Origin: Albibacillus kandeliae
GTDB lineage: Bacteria; Pseudomonadota; Alphaproteobacteria; Rhodobacterales; Rhodobacteraceae
Length of the DNA: 64,000 nucleotides
Assembly (NCBI RefSeq): GCF_003116585.1
Contig: NZ_QEHM01000001.1
Location: 744,001-808,000 of the forward strand
Reading direction: 5' to 3'
Shown in pieces: positions 47,215 to 56,897 of this stretch; positions within the stretch are counted from its first letter, which is position 1, and the number at the start of each line of letters is the position of its first letter. The notes under the pieces are model-generated. The model saw only the letters and a program-made list of their open reading frames with translations, made no database searches and was not told the DNA's origin. The position numbers were made by a program, and so were the translations under genes.

Positions 47215-47826
47215 TCAGGGCGTTGGCTGTTCCGCTCGCCACGCGGCCCAGTCCTCGGGCGTGTCGAGATCGCGCCGGGCTCGCTGCCCCGGGAGAGGCA
47301 CCAGCATGACGCGATCCCCGGCAGAGGCCACAACCGCGCGGCCGCCATCATCGCCGGAGAGCGCGCGGAGGGCGGGAAACAGCGTTGCCGCGAACACGAT
47401 GGGATGTCCGGGCTTTCCATCCTCTGTGGTTCCGCGCCAGACCAATATTTCTGAATTCGTATCAACGGCTTGAAGGAGGTTCGTGAGGTCCTCCATCAGC
47501 AGTTCCGGGAGGTCGCCAAGCAGGAGCATTGCGGCCTTGGTGTCCTCTGGCAGTGCGGCGAAGGCGCGGGCCAGCGAAACGCCCATGCCCTCGGCGGCAT
47601 CGGGAACCGGCAGCAGCGTGATGTCGAGCCCGGCCAGCGCGCCGTAGCGGGCATGTGGTTCTGGAGGCAGCGCGACGATGACCGGGCCGTCGGTGGCCCC
47701 ACGCGCCAGCAGCGCTTGGCGTCGGACCAGCGGAAGGCCGTCCACCTCTTCGAGGAGCTTGTCGCGCCCGCGCATCCGCGAGGATTGCCCGGCCGCAAGC
47801 ACGATGATGGGAAGACTAGAGCGCAT
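47215..47826 (-). CDS. MobA-like nucleotidyltransferase
   Basis: A 203-residue protein of the MobA/MocA NTP-transferase family. The nucleotide-binding motif LAAGQSSRMRGRDKLLE (about 10-26), LLLGDLPELL (about 101-110) and GKPGHPIVF (about 138-146) are typical. Such proteins attach CMP or GMP to molybdopterin or act as molybdenum cofactor cytidylyltransferases. No xanthine dehydrogenase or formate dehydrogenase genes are seen nearby, so the partner enzyme is unknown. It is followed by the convergent Hint gene. Confidence 0.85.
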   Translation of the reverse strand: MRSSLPIIVLAAGQSSRMRGRDKLLEEVDGLPLVRRQALLARGATDGPVIVALPPEPHARYGALAGLDITLLPVPDAAEGMGVSLARAFAALPEDTKAAMLLLGDLPELLMEDLTNLLQAVDTNSEILVWRGTTEDGKPGHPIVFAATLFPALRALSGDDGGRAVVASAGDRVMLVPLPGQRARRDLDTPEDWAAWRAEQPTP

Positions 47827-47864
47827 GGCGCGACCCTAGAAGGGCACGCGCCATGCAACAAGGG

Positions 47865-50282
47865 TCAGCCGCGCATCCGCGCGCCGTCGGCGTCGAACAG
47901 CGGTGTGGTGATCAGCGTGGCGGGGCGCATCTGGCCAAGGATCTCGATCTCGACCTTCAGCCCGTCCGCGGCGCGCCCGGTGGGCACGAAACCCTGCGCG
48001 ATCGACTTACCGGCAAAGTGCGAATAGCCGCCCGAGGTGCAGAAGCCCACGACCTCGCCATCGAGCCAGATCGGCTCGTAACCGTTTACGTCGGCATCGT
48101 CGGCCTCCACTTCGAAGGCCACCAGCTTGCGGGCACTGCCTGCTGCCTTTTCGGCCTCGGCGGGGCCGCGCCCGATGAAGTCGGTGTTCTTCTTGAACGA
48201 GATGAAGCGGTCGAGCCCGGTTTCACCCGGCGTGTAGTCCGGCGAGAACTCCGACATCCACGAGCCGAAGAACTTGTCGAGGCGCAGCGACATCATCGCC
48301 CGCATTCCGAAGGGCACCATGCCGTGCGCCTTGCCGGCATTCCAGAGGGTGTGCCAGAGCTGGCGCTGGTCCATCGGGTCGCAGTAGATCTCGTAGCCGA
48401 GGTCGGCGGTATAGCTGACCCGCTGCACGATGCAGTTGGCCATGCCGACAACGACCTTGCGCACATCCATGAACTTCATCAAGGCGACGTCATCGCGGGT
48501 GCAGGCAGCCAGCACCTCGAGCGCCTTGGGCCCCGCGATCTGGAAGCCGTTGCGCTTGTCCGAGATGTTCTCGACGGTGACACCGTCCTCGAGGTGCTGC
48601 TGGAACCAGCGGTAGTGGAACGCCTGCGCGCCGTAGGAGGCGGTCAGCTGGAACTCCTCCTCGGAGAGGCAGGAGATGGTAAAGTCGCCGATCAGCTTGC
48701 CCTTGGGCGAGAGCATCGGGGTCAGGCTCAGGCGGCCCGGCTGGGGCACGCGGCCCGCCATGATGCGGTCGAGCCAGGCGCGGGCACTAGGGCCCTTCAC
48801 GAGGTACTTGCCGAAGTTGTGGACCTCGTTGATGCCAACGCCATCACGCACGCCCATGACTTCGCGCGCGGTGGCGCCAAAGGCGTCGGAGCGGCGGAAC
48901 GACGGGGTTTCATAGGTTGGTTCATCGCCGACGGCGAAGTAGTTCGGAACTTCCAGCCCGAACTGCTGGCCCCAGACGGCGCCCATCTCGGTGAAGATGT
49001 CGTACATCGGCGTGGTGCGGTGGGGCCGCGCAGCCGGGAGCTCCTCATTCGGATAGGAGACCGAGAAGCGCTTCTGGTAGTTCTCGATGACCTTCGGGCG
49101 GGTGTAACCCGGGCTGATCCAGTTGCCGAAGCGGGCCACGTCCATGGCGAAGACGTCGCGCTCGGGCTCGCCCTCGATCATCCATTGTGCCAGCGTCAGG
49201 CCGACGCCGCCGCCTTGGCTGAACCCGGCCATCACGCCGCAGGCCGACCAGTAATTGCGAAGGCCCGGCACCGGCCCGACCAGCGGGTTGCCGTCGGGGG
49301 CAAAGGTGAAGGGGCCGTGAATGACCGATTTCACGCCCGCGCGCTCCAGCACCGGGAAGCGGCGATAGGCGAAGGCGATGGAATCCTCGATCTTGTCGAA
49401 GTCGTCGGGCAGCAGTTCGTGGCCGAAGGTCCAGGGCGTGCCATCGACGGCCCAGGGGCGGCAAGGCTGCTCGTAGAAGCCGATGCAGAGGCCGCGGCCT
49501 TCCTGCCGGAGATAGCTTTCGCCTGCCGGGTCCATGACGTGCGGATGTTCGCCGCCCGCGTCGATCATCGCGGCGATTTCGGGCACTTCCTCGGTGACGA
49601 GGTACTGGTGCTCCATCGGGTGCAGCGGGAAGTAGACGCCCGCCATGGCACCCACTTCGCGGGCCCAGAGGCCACCGGCGTTCACCACGTGCTCGGCGTG
49701 GATGGTGCCCTTGTCGGTCACCACATCCCATGTGCCGTCGGGGCGCTGGTTGGTTTCCTTGACCATGCAGTGTGTTTCAATGGTTGCACCGCCCATGCGC
49801 GCGGCCTTGGCATAGGCGTGGGTTGTGCCGGAGGGGTCGAGGTGACCGTCCAGCGGATCGTAGAGCGCGCCGATGACGCCATCGAGATTGGTGATCGGGG
49901 CGATCTTGGCGATTTCCTCGGGGCCGACGATCTCGGTTTCCAGCCCCATGAAGCGGTGCTTGGCCCGTTCGGCCAGCAGCATGTCGAAGCGGTCCTTATT
50001 GTCGGCCAGCGTGACGCCGCCCACGTGGTGCAGGCCGCAGGACATGCCGGTGATCTCTTCCAGCTCCTTGTAGAGCCGGATGGTATAGCCCTGAAGCGCC
50101 GCCATGTTGGTGTCGCCGTTCAGCGTGTGGAAGCCACCTGCCGCGTGCCAGGTCGAGCCGGACGTCAGTTCGGACCTTTCCAGCAGCATGACATCGGACC
50201 AGCCGAGCTTGGTCAGGTGGTACAGCACCGAACAGCCGACGACACCTCCTCCGATAACGGCAACGCGGGTAGTGGTTTTCAT
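47865..50282 (-). CDS. FAD-dependent oxidoreductase, DMGDH/GcvT type (paralog 1)
   Basis: An 805-residue protein: N-terminal DAO/FAD domain (VAVIGGGVVGCSVLYHL, about 7-23) with SGSTWHAAGG including His46, the His that carries covalent FAD in dimethylglycine dehydrogenases, then a C-terminal GcvT folate-binding domain (about 430-790). It would oxidise dimethylglycine, sarcosine or a related methylated amine and pass the methyl carbon to tetrahydrofolate. The start at 50282 follows GGAG. A second gene of this type begins at 51328, across a divergent promoter region. Confidence 0.88.
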   Translation of the reverse strand: MKTTTRVAVIGGGVVGCSVLYHLTKLGWSDVMLLERSELTSGSTWHAAGGFHTLNGDTNMAALQGYTIRLYKELEEITGMSCGLHHVGGVTLADNKDRFDMLLAERAKHRFMGLETEIVGPEEIAKIAPITNLDGVIGALYDPLDGHLDPSGTTHAYAKAARMGGATIETHCMVKETNQRPDGTWDVVTDKGTIHAEHVVNAGGLWAREVGAMAGVYFPLHPMEHQYLVTEEVPEIAAMIDAGGEHPHVMDPAGESYLRQEGRGLCIGFYEQPCRPWAVDGTPWTFGHELLPDDFDKIEDSIAFAYRRFPVLERAGVKSVIHGPFTFAPDGNPLVGPVPGLRNYWSACGVMAGFSQGGGVGLTLAQWMIEGEPERDVFAMDVARFGNWISPGYTRPKVIENYQKRFSVSYPNEELPAARPHRTTPMYDIFTEMGAVWGQQFGLEVPNYFAVGDEPTYETPSFRRSDAFGATAREVMGVRDGVGINEVHNFGKYLVKGPSARAWLDRIMAGRVPQPGRLSLTPMLSPKGKLIGDFTISCLSEEEFQLTASYGAQAFHYRWFQQHLEDGVTVENISDKRNGFQIAGPKALEVLAACTRDDVALMKFMDVRKVVVGMANCIVQRVSYTADLGYEIYCDPMDQRQLWHTLWNAGKAHGMVPFGMRAMMSLRLDKFFGSWMSEFSPDYTPGETGLDRFISFKKNTDFIGRGPAEAEKAAGSARKLVAFEVEADDADVNGYEPIWLDGEVVGFCTSGGYSHFAGKSIAQGFVPTGRAADGLKVEIEILGQMRPATLITTPLFDADGARMRG

Positions 50283-50594
50283 GGGAACTCCGTGAGCTAG
50301 ACTTGCGCCGAGCATCCGGTTTCGCCGCGCGGATGGCATGTCGACCCGCGACAGAAGGTGTCGTTTTGGTCGCATCTGTTGCCGAGTGCCGGGCGCGGAT
50401 TTGCGGGCGGACACCGACATTGCCCTCTGAATGGCACACTCGGAGGCGGCGACGGCCAATGCGGTCTTTCGCCTGTTCGGTATGTCCCAAGGCGGCCGCG
50501 AGTGCTTGCGACGATCCTTGAAACGGTTAGGTTTCTCTCATCACGGCAGGCAAATACCGCCGGTGCGCCGTCCAAGGAATGACAGGAGAAGTCG
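50283..50594. other. 312-base divergent control region
   Basis: It separates the minus-strand DMGDH-type gene from the plus-strand FMN-reductase gene. No gene is evident. It should hold both promoters. I see no strong dyad or repeat apart from short GC-rich palindromes. Confidence 0.5.
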
Positions 50595-51164
50595 ATGTCC
50601 CTCAGCCTGAAAATCATCATCGGTTCGACCCGCCCGGGTCGGGTCGGTCCGACCGTCGCGAACTGGGTCACGCGCGCGGCCGAACGCCACGGCGGGTTCG
50701 ATGTCGAACTCGTGGACCTCGCGGACGTCGGCCTGCCGTTTCTGGACGAAGCCAAGCACCCGGCTCAGCGCGCCTATGAGAAAGAGCATACCAAGGCCTG
50801 GAGCAAGATCGTCGATTCTGCCGACGCCCTTGTTTTCGTGACGCCGGAATACGACTTCTTCCCGCCGGCGACGCTGGTGAACGCGCTGCAGTGCCTCTCG
50901 CAGGAGTGGAAGTACAAACCGGCAGGCGTGGTCTGTTATGGTGGCATCTCGGGCGGTCTGCGCTCGGCACAGGAACTGCGCCAGCTGATCGGGAACCTCG
51001 GCATGGTGGCGCTGCCGCAGGTGGTGCCGGTGCCCTTCGTTGGCAAGGCCATCGGGCCGGACGGTGCCTTTGTTCCCAACGACCCGATGGAAGAGGGCGC
51101 GGAACTCATGCTCAAGGAACTGACGAAGTGGGCCATCGCGCTCCTGGCGATGCGCGGCCGCTGA
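50595..51164 (+). CDS. NADPH-dependent FMN reductase
   Basis: A 189-residue flavodoxin-like protein. The FMN phosphate loop IIIGSTRPGRVGP (about 7-19) and the TPEYDFFPPATLVNALQ motif (about 80-96) are typical of the FMN_red family. It may supply reduced flavin or reduce quinones or other compounds. The ribosome-binding site is GGAG at about 50584. It lies between two DMGDH-type genes, on the same strand as the second, so a role in methylated amine use is possible. Confidence 0.9.
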   Translation: MSLSLKIIIGSTRPGRVGPTVANWVTRAAERHGGFDVELVDLADVGLPFLDEAKHPAQRAYEKEHTKAWSKIVDSADALVFVTPEYDFFPPATLVNALQCLSQEWKYKPAGVVCYGGISGGLRSAQELRQLIGNLGMVALPQVVPVPFVGKAIGPDGAFVPNDPMEEGAELMLKELTKWAIALLAMRGR

Positions 51165-51327
51165 AGCGCGGCTGACACGGGCCGGAGGGCGGCGGTCTCG
51201 CCTTCCGGCACAGCAGTGAATCCCGCGGCGCGGTTTGTCAGCGACCGCAGATGTCGCGAATCGCAAAGTGGCGCGGAAATCGGGGCGTCAGGGTGCTGGA
51301 AACATCGGTCACCTAAGGACAGTTTCC

Positions 51328-53748
51328 ATGCGCACCCATGCCCAGGCCGTCGTGATCGGCGGCGGAATCATCGGCTGCTCGATCCTCTATCACCTTGCCA
51401 AGCTCGGCTGGAGCGACGTGGTTCTTCTGGAGCGCGACGAGCTGACGTCGGGTTCGACCTGGCACGCGGCGGCCAACATCCACGGGCTGCACGACAACAC
51501 CAACATCAGCCGCCTGCAATACTACACCATGAAGCTCTACGAGGAGCTTGAGGCCGAGACGGGGCAGGGCTGCGGCGTGTTCCATTCCGGGTATCTGTAC
51601 CTGGCGCAGACCGAGGCGCGCGAACACCAGTTGCGCCTGCAGGCCGCCAAGGCCCGCAACTATGGCTTCGATTTCTTCGAGATCACCCGGGACGAGGCCG
51701 AGCGGCTGCACCCGCTGGTGAACTTCGATGGTATCCGCTGCATCATGTCCGAGCCGGATGCGGGCAAGGTCGATCCCTCGGGCGTGACCATGGCCTTTGC
51801 CGCCGGGGCGCGCAAACGGGGCGCCGAGATTTATCGCCATACGCCGGTGCTGGGAACCGAGCCGCAGGCGGATGGCAGCTGGATTGTGCGGACGACCAAG
51901 GGCGACATCCATACCCAGTGGGTCGTCAACGCCGCCGGGCTCTGGGGGCGCGAGGTGGCGGCAATGGCTGGCATCACCCTGCCGCTGCAACCGACCGAGC
52001 ACCAGTATTTCGTGACCGAGCCGATCCCCGAGATCGCGGCGCTTGGCCGCCTGCTGCCCTCGATCGCGGACCGCGACGGCGAGTACTACATGCGTCACGA
52101 GGGCGAAGGGCTGCTGATCGGGGCCTACGAGAAGGACATGCGGTTCTGGGCCGAGGACGGCACGCCGATGGATTTCGGGCACGACCTGTTCCAGGACGAT
52201 ATCGAGCGGATCGAGCCCAACGTGATGCGCGCCATCGAGCGGGTTCCGGTGGCGGGTACGGCGGGGATCAAGCGGGTGATCAACGGGCCGATGATCTGGT
52301 CGCCCGATTCCAACGTGCTGTTCGGCCCGGTGCCGGAACTGAACAACTACTTCTGTTGTAACGGGATCATTCCCGGCTTTTCCCAGTCCGGCGGCATGGG
52401 CCTGATGGCGGCCCAGTGGATGATCGAAGGCGAGATGCAGTACGACCTGTTCCCCTGGGATATCGCGCGGTTCGGCAGTTGGGCGGACAAGGTGTTTACC
52501 AAGGCCAAGGTGCGCGAGGTCTATACCACCCGTTTCTCGATCCACTTCCCGAACGAGGAACGCCCGGCCGGACGCCCGGTGCGGACCCGGCCGGTTTATG
52601 AGACCCAGAAGGCGATGGGCGCGGTCTTTGGCCTGAACTACGGCTGGGAACACCCGATGTGGTTTGCTTCTCAGCCGGGGGTCGCCGAAACCAACGGCTT
52701 TACCCGCCAGAACTGGTGGGAGCCGGTCGGGGCCGAGTGCCGGATGCTGCGTGACAAGGCCGGGATCATCGACATCTCGAACTTTGCCAAGTACCGCGTG
52801 AAGGGCGCCGGGGCCGAGGACTGGCTGAACGCGCTCTTTGCAAACCGGATGCCGAAGACCGTCGGCAAGTCGTGCCTTACCCCTCTGATCGGAAAGCGTG
52901 GCGGCATTGCGGGCGACTTCACCGTCACGCGGTTGGCCGAGGACGAGTTCTGGATCATCGGGTCGGGCATGGCGGAACGCTATCACCAGCGGTACTTCAA
53001 GGCGGTGCCGCTGCCCGAAGGCACGGTCTTCGAAAGCCTGACCGAGGCGGTCTGCGGCTTCAACGTGGCGGGGCCGAAATCGCGGGAGTTGCTGCAATCG
53101 CTGACCAATGCGTCGCTGGCGACTGCGGACTTCCCCTTCATGGCCTCGCGCCGCATCGTGCTGGCCGGAGTGGAGGTCATGGCGCTGCGTGTTTCCTTCA
53201 CCGGCGACCTCGGCTGGGAACTGCATTGTGCCACCGAAGACCAGGCCAAGCTCTACGCCGCGCTGCTGGAGGCGGGCAAGGTGCTGGGGGCCGGTCCGGT
53301 CGGGGCGCGGGCCCTGATGAGCCTTCGGATCGAGAAGGGCTATGGCTCGTGGAGCCGTGAGTATAGCCCAGAGTATTGGCCGCAGGAGGTCGGGCTGGAT
53401 CGGCTCTGCAAGCTCGACAAGCCGTTCCTGAACCGGGACGCGGCGGCAAAGGCGATGGCCGAAACGGCTCGGGAACACCTCGTGATCCTTGCGCTTGACG
53501 AAGCGGACACGGTGGCATCGAACGCGGATGCCACCGGGGGCGAGCCGATCTTCATGAATGGTACGGGGATCGGGCGCGTGTCGTCCGGTGCCTATGGTTA
53601 CTCGGTCGGGATGTCGTTGGCGCTTGGCTATGTGAAGGGGGCTGCGCCCGGTGATCAGGTCGATGTCATGGTGCTGGGCCGCCCGCACAAGGCCCGTATT
53701 CTCGACGCACCGCCCTTTGACCCGGAGGGCGCGCGGCTGCGGGCCTGA
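51328..53748 (+). CDS. FAD-dependent oxidoreductase, DMGDH/GcvT type (paralog 2)
   Basis: An 806-residue protein with the same two-domain plan as the gene at 47865: FAD domain (AVVIGGGIIGCSILYHLAK, about 7-25; SGSTWHAAAN with His46) and GcvT domain (about 430-790). The two share a long run of identical or similar residues in the first 60, so they are paralogs. The start at 51328 is the ATG before the FAD motif; a frame to 51235 is not protein-like. The substrate may differ between the two, but this cannot be seen from sequence. Confidence 0.88.
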   Translation: MRTHAQAVVIGGGIIGCSILYHLAKLGWSDVVLLERDELTSGSTWHAAANIHGLHDNTNISRLQYYTMKLYEELEAETGQGCGVFHSGYLYLAQTEAREHQLRLQAAKARNYGFDFFEITRDEAERLHPLVNFDGIRCIMSEPDAGKVDPSGVTMAFAAGARKRGAEIYRHTPVLGTEPQADGSWIVRTTKGDIHTQWVVNAAGLWGREVAAMAGITLPLQPTEHQYFVTEPIPEIAALGRLLPSIADRDGEYYMRHEGEGLLIGAYEKDMRFWAEDGTPMDFGHDLFQDDIERIEPNVMRAIERVPVAGTAGIKRVINGPMIWSPDSNVLFGPVPELNNYFCCNGIIPGFSQSGGMGLMAAQWMIEGEMQYDLFPWDIARFGSWADKVFTKAKVREVYTTRFSIHFPNEERPAGRPVRTRPVYETQKAMGAVFGLNYGWEHPMWFASQPGVAETNGFTRQNWWEPVGAECRMLRDKAGIIDISNFAKYRVKGAGAEDWLNALFANRMPKTVGKSCLTPLIGKRGGIAGDFTVTRLAEDEFWIIGSGMAERYHQRYFKAVPLPEGTVFESLTEAVCGFNVAGPKSRELLQSLTNASLATADFPFMASRRIVLAGVEVMALRVSFTGDLGWELHCATEDQAKLYAALLEAGKVLGAGPVGARALMSLRIEKGYGSWSREYSPEYWPQEVGLDRLCKLDKPFLNRDAAAKAMAETAREHLVILALDEADTVASNADATGGEPIFMNGTGIGRVSSGAYGYSVGMSLALGYVKGAAPGDQVDVMVLGRPHKARILDAPPFDPEGARLRA

Positions 53749-53755
53749 CGGTCTG

Positions 53756-53777
53756 CTCCGGGCCCTCGGGCCCGGAG
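53756..53777. terminator. bidirectional hairpin between convergent genes
   Basis: CTCCGGGCCC (53756-53765) pairs with GGGCCCGGAG (53768-53777) with a 2-base centre. It lies between the ends of two convergent genes. There is no T run, so it is only a probable terminator. Confidence 0.55.
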
Positions 53778-53790
53778 ACACAGGCTGCGA

Positions 53791-55419
53791 TCAGGCCGCC
53801 GGGGCGATCCGTTCGAGGATGGCGGAGACGTCTGTGCCTGCCATGGCCCCGGTGATCCTCCCGCTTTCCCCTGCGATCCGGGTGGCGACAAAGGCGTCCG
53901 ACACCGCACCCGGGGCGTGGCGCAGCAGGATCGAGGCGGAGAGCAGCAGTGCCGTCCGCTCGGCAAACCAGCGCGCCTCGGCCTCGTCGGGCAGGGCGGG
54001 CCAGCGGTCGAGATGGGCCGCCAGCGCGGCGTCGAAACGGCGGTCGGCACCCATCGCGTCCTGAAGTTCGGCGCGCAGCGTCTCCACCGCCAGCGGCTCG
54101 CGCGCGAGAGTGCGCAGGATGTCGAGGCAGATGACGTTGCCCGAGCCCTCCCAGATGCCGTTCAGCGGTGCTTCGCGATAGTAGAAGGGCATCGGGGTGT
54201 CCTCGACGTAGCCCATACCGCCCAGCGCCTCCATCGCCTCGTAGGTGACGACGGGGCAGCGCTTGTTGCTGAGGAACTTGGCCAGAGCCACCGAGATGCG
54301 GGCCAGCGCCCGGTCCTGTTCGCTGTCACTGTCGAAGGCGCGGGCGACGCGGAGGCCGAGGGCCAGCGCGCTTTCCACATCGAGTGCGAGGTCGGCGATC
54401 ACCGCGCGCATAAGCGGCTGGTCGATCAGGCGGCGCTGGAAGGCGCTGCGGCGCGACACCCAGTGATGTGCCTCGACCAGCGCGCCCCGCATCAGCCCGG
54501 CGGGAGCCAGCGCGGTATCGAGCCGGGTGTGGTGCACCATCTCGATGATGGTGCGGACGCCCTTGCCCTCGTCGCCAACCTGGTAGGCCAGCGTGTTGGT
54601 GAACTCGACCTCGGAAGAGGCATTGGACTTGTTGCCCAGCTTGTCCTTCAGCCGCATGATCTGGAGCGCGTTGCGCTCGCCCTCCAGCCAGCGCGGGACG
54701 AGGAAGCAGGTCAGCCCGCCGGGGGCCTGCGCAAGGGTGAGGAACCCGTCGGACATGGGGGCAGAACAAAACCATTTGTGACCGGTCAGCCGCCAGGTGT
54801 CACCATCGCGCATGGCACGCGTGGTGTTCGCCCGCACGTCCGAGCCGCCCTGCTTCTCGGTCATCGCCATGCCGAGGGTTGCCGCCGCCTTGTCCCCGAT
54901 GGGGCGGGTCGAAGGGTCATACCTGCGCGCGGTCAGCTTGGGGACCCAGGTCGCGGCAAGGTCGGGCGCGGCGGCAAGGGCCGGAACGGCGGCGTAGGTC
55001 ATCGTCATCGGGCAGCAGTGGCCGGGCTCTACCTGGCTGGCCATGTAGACCATCCCGGCGTGGGTCACGTGCCCGCCCGGTCGCCCTTCCCAGGCGACGG
55101 CGCAGTAGCCGGCGGACTGCGTCGCCTCCATGAATCGGTGATAGGCCGGGTGGAACCGAACTTCGTCGAGCCTGCGTCCGCCGGTGTCGAACAGCTTGAG
55201 CTCGGGCAGGTGCCGGTTCGCGTCGCGCGCGGCCTCGCGCATGTCGGCGGTGCCGAGCGTCTTGCCGTAGGGGGCCAGCGTCTCGGTTTGGCCGCCTTCG
55301 CGGGCGATGGCTTCGCGCAGAATGGTGTCATCGGCCCAGAGGTCAGCGTCGCCGCGAAGCGCGGGCTGGTTGCTGACGTCGTGGGTGGGCAGAATGGAAC
55401 GGGCGTCTGAAATGGTCAT
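53791..55419 (-). CDS. AidB-like acyl-CoA dehydrogenase
   Basis: A 542-residue flavoprotein, equal in size to AidB (541). It has an N-terminal AidB-type region (HDVSNQPALRGDADLWADD, about 14-32), the acyl-CoA dehydrogenase middle domain (GMAMTEKQGGSDVRANTT, about 186-203) and C-terminal helical domain with MGYVEDTPMPFYYREAPLNG (about 412-431). AidB proteins are part of the adaptive response to alkylation or act as isovaleryl-CoA-type dehydrogenases. The start at 55419 follows GGAGG. It belongs to no clear operon. Confidence 0.88.
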   Translation of the reverse strand: MTISDARSILPTHDVSNQPALRGDADLWADDTILREAIAREGGQTETLAPYGKTLGTADMREAARDANRHLPELKLFDTGGRRLDEVRFHPAYHRFMEATQSAGYCAVAWEGRPGGHVTHAGMVYMASQVEPGHCCPMTMTYAAVPALAAAPDLAATWVPKLTARRYDPSTRPIGDKAAATLGMAMTEKQGGSDVRANTTRAMRDGDTWRLTGHKWFCSAPMSDGFLTLAQAPGGLTCFLVPRWLEGERNALQIMRLKDKLGNKSNASSEVEFTNTLAYQVGDEGKGVRTIIEMVHHTRLDTALAPAGLMRGALVEAHHWVSRRSAFQRRLIDQPLMRAVIADLALDVESALALGLRVARAFDSDSEQDRALARISVALAKFLSNKRCPVVTYEAMEALGGMGYVEDTPMPFYYREAPLNGIWEGSGNVICLDILRTLAREPLAVETLRAELQDAMGADRRFDAALAAHLDRWPALPDEAEARWFAERTALLLSASILLRHAPGAVSDAFVATRIAGESGRITGAMAGTDVSAILERIAPAA

Positions 55420-55505
55420 GATGGTTCCTCCGCGCACAGGGTAGACCTGCGTCGGGCGTCGGGCCAGCGCGCCGTGGCGTCATTCCGGCCCGGCGTTGCA
55501 GGAGG

Positions 55506-56810
55506 TCAGAGCGGACGGATCTTGAGTTGCGTCACCCGGTTGCCGTCGCGCGACATGACTTCGAAGCGGAAGCCGTGGAACGAGAAGACCTGCCCGACGG
55601 TGGGGATCATCTGCGCCTCGTGGATCACCAGACCGGCCACGGTGTTGGCCTCCTCGTCCGGCAGCGTCCAGTCCGTCGCGCGGTTCAGGTCGCGGATGGT
55701 CATGGCCCCGTCCACCACGTAGTTGCCGTGGCTGTCGGGGATCAGCTCGGGCTCGGCGTCGGGGTCGAACTCGTCGGTGATCTCGCCGACGATCTCCTCG
55801 AGGATGTCCTCGAGCGTGATCAGCCCCTGCAGCGAGCCGTACTCGTCGACCACCAGCGCGAAGTGGGTGCGCATCCGCAGGAATTGGCGCATCTGGTCGT
55901 CCAGCGTCGTGGTCTCGGGAACGAAGTAGGGCGGCGTCGCGACATCGGTGATGCGGAATCGGCTCAGCGCGTCGGTTTCGCCCTCGGCGGTGACCATCCC
56001 GTGCATGGACCGCAGCAGGTCTTTGGCGTGTACCACGCCAATGATGTTTTCCTGCTCGTTGCGATAGACCGGCAGCCGCGTGTGGGGGCTGTCGAGACAT
56101 TGCTGCAGGATCTCCAGCGGTGCCTTGTCGACGTCGACCATCTCGATGTTGGAACGGTGAAGCATGATCTCTTCGACCGTGCGGTCGCCGAGGTCGAGCG
56201 CGCCGAGGATACGGTCGCGGTCTTCCTTTTCGACGACACCTTCGGAGTGGCCGAGATGAAGCGCGCCCGCGATCTCCTCGCGCACCGCGAGGATCTGGTG
56301 GTCGGGGTCGACCTTGACCCCGAAGAGCATGAGAACACCGCGCACCAGCAGGCGCACGGCCCCGACGAAGGGGGCCAGCACGCGCACGATGACCGAGATC
56401 AGCGGGGCCACGGCCGAGGCGGCGGATTCCGAGTAGAGGATCGCGTAGGTCTTGGGCAGAACCTCGGCAAAGATCAGGACCAGCAGCGTCATCACCAGCG
56501 TGGCCAGCGCGACGCCACTGTCCCCGAAGATGCGTGTGAACATCGAGGTGGCGAGCGAGGCCGCAAGGATGTTGACGAGGTTGTTGCCGAGCAGCACCGA
56601 GCCGATCAGGCGCTCGTTGTCTTCGGTCACTTTCAGCGCGGTTTCAGCCCCGCGCGACCCCTTGTCAGCCATCGAGCGAAGCTTGCCGCGCGACGAGGCG
56701 GTCAGCGCGGTTTCGGAGCCGGAGAAGAAGGCGGAGAGAACCAGAAGGAGGAGGATGGCACCGCCGGTGATCCAGAATGCGCTGTCGAGCGCGGTTGAGC
56801 TAGTCTCCAT
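55506..56810 (-). CDS. CorC/HlyC-family transporter with CBS domains
   Basis: A 434-residue membrane protein. The N-terminal DUF21/CNNM domain has 3-4 hydrophobic segments (about 13-35, 65-95, 100-118 and 130-155, including SAFFSGSETALTASS). Two CBS domains follow (about 215-335) and a C-terminal CorC_HlyC domain ends at 434. Such proteins take part in magnesium and cobalt export or metal resistance. It lies downstream of xerD on the same strand. The order corC-xerD-(secreted gene) is usual in related genomes. Confidence 0.9.
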   Translation of the reverse strand: METSSTALDSAFWITGGAILLLLVLSAFFSGSETALTASSRGKLRSMADKGSRGAETALKVTEDNERLIGSVLLGNNLVNILAASLATSMFTRIFGDSGVALATLVMTLLVLIFAEVLPKTYAILYSESAASAVAPLISVIVRVLAPFVGAVRLLVRGVLMLFGVKVDPDHQILAVREEIAGALHLGHSEGVVEKEDRDRILGALDLGDRTVEEIMLHRSNIEMVDVDKAPLEILQQCLDSPHTRLPVYRNEQENIIGVVHAKDLLRSMHGMVTAEGETDALSRFRITDVATPPYFVPETTTLDDQMRQFLRMRTHFALVVDEYGSLQGLITLEDILEEIVGEITDEFDPDAEPELIPDSHGNYVVDGAMTIRDLNRATDWTLPDEEANTVAGLVIHEAQMIPTVGQVFSFHGFRFEVMSRDGNRVTQLKIRPL

Positions 56811-56897
56811 CGGGGTTGGTCTGTCCTTCGTCCTTGTGTCAGTAACTTATGGGTATGGGAGGCGTCGCGATCAAGGGCCCGGGCCCGCGATCTTTGT

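Noticed and set aside
47853-50300. Long plus-strand frame (815 codons) opposite the first DMGDH-type gene
   Set aside because: Same cause: antisense shadow with Arg/His/Val-rich composition and no recognisable domain.
51313-53781. Long minus-strand frame opposite the second DMGDH-type gene
   Set aside because: Antisense shadow of a clear FAD/GcvT protein.
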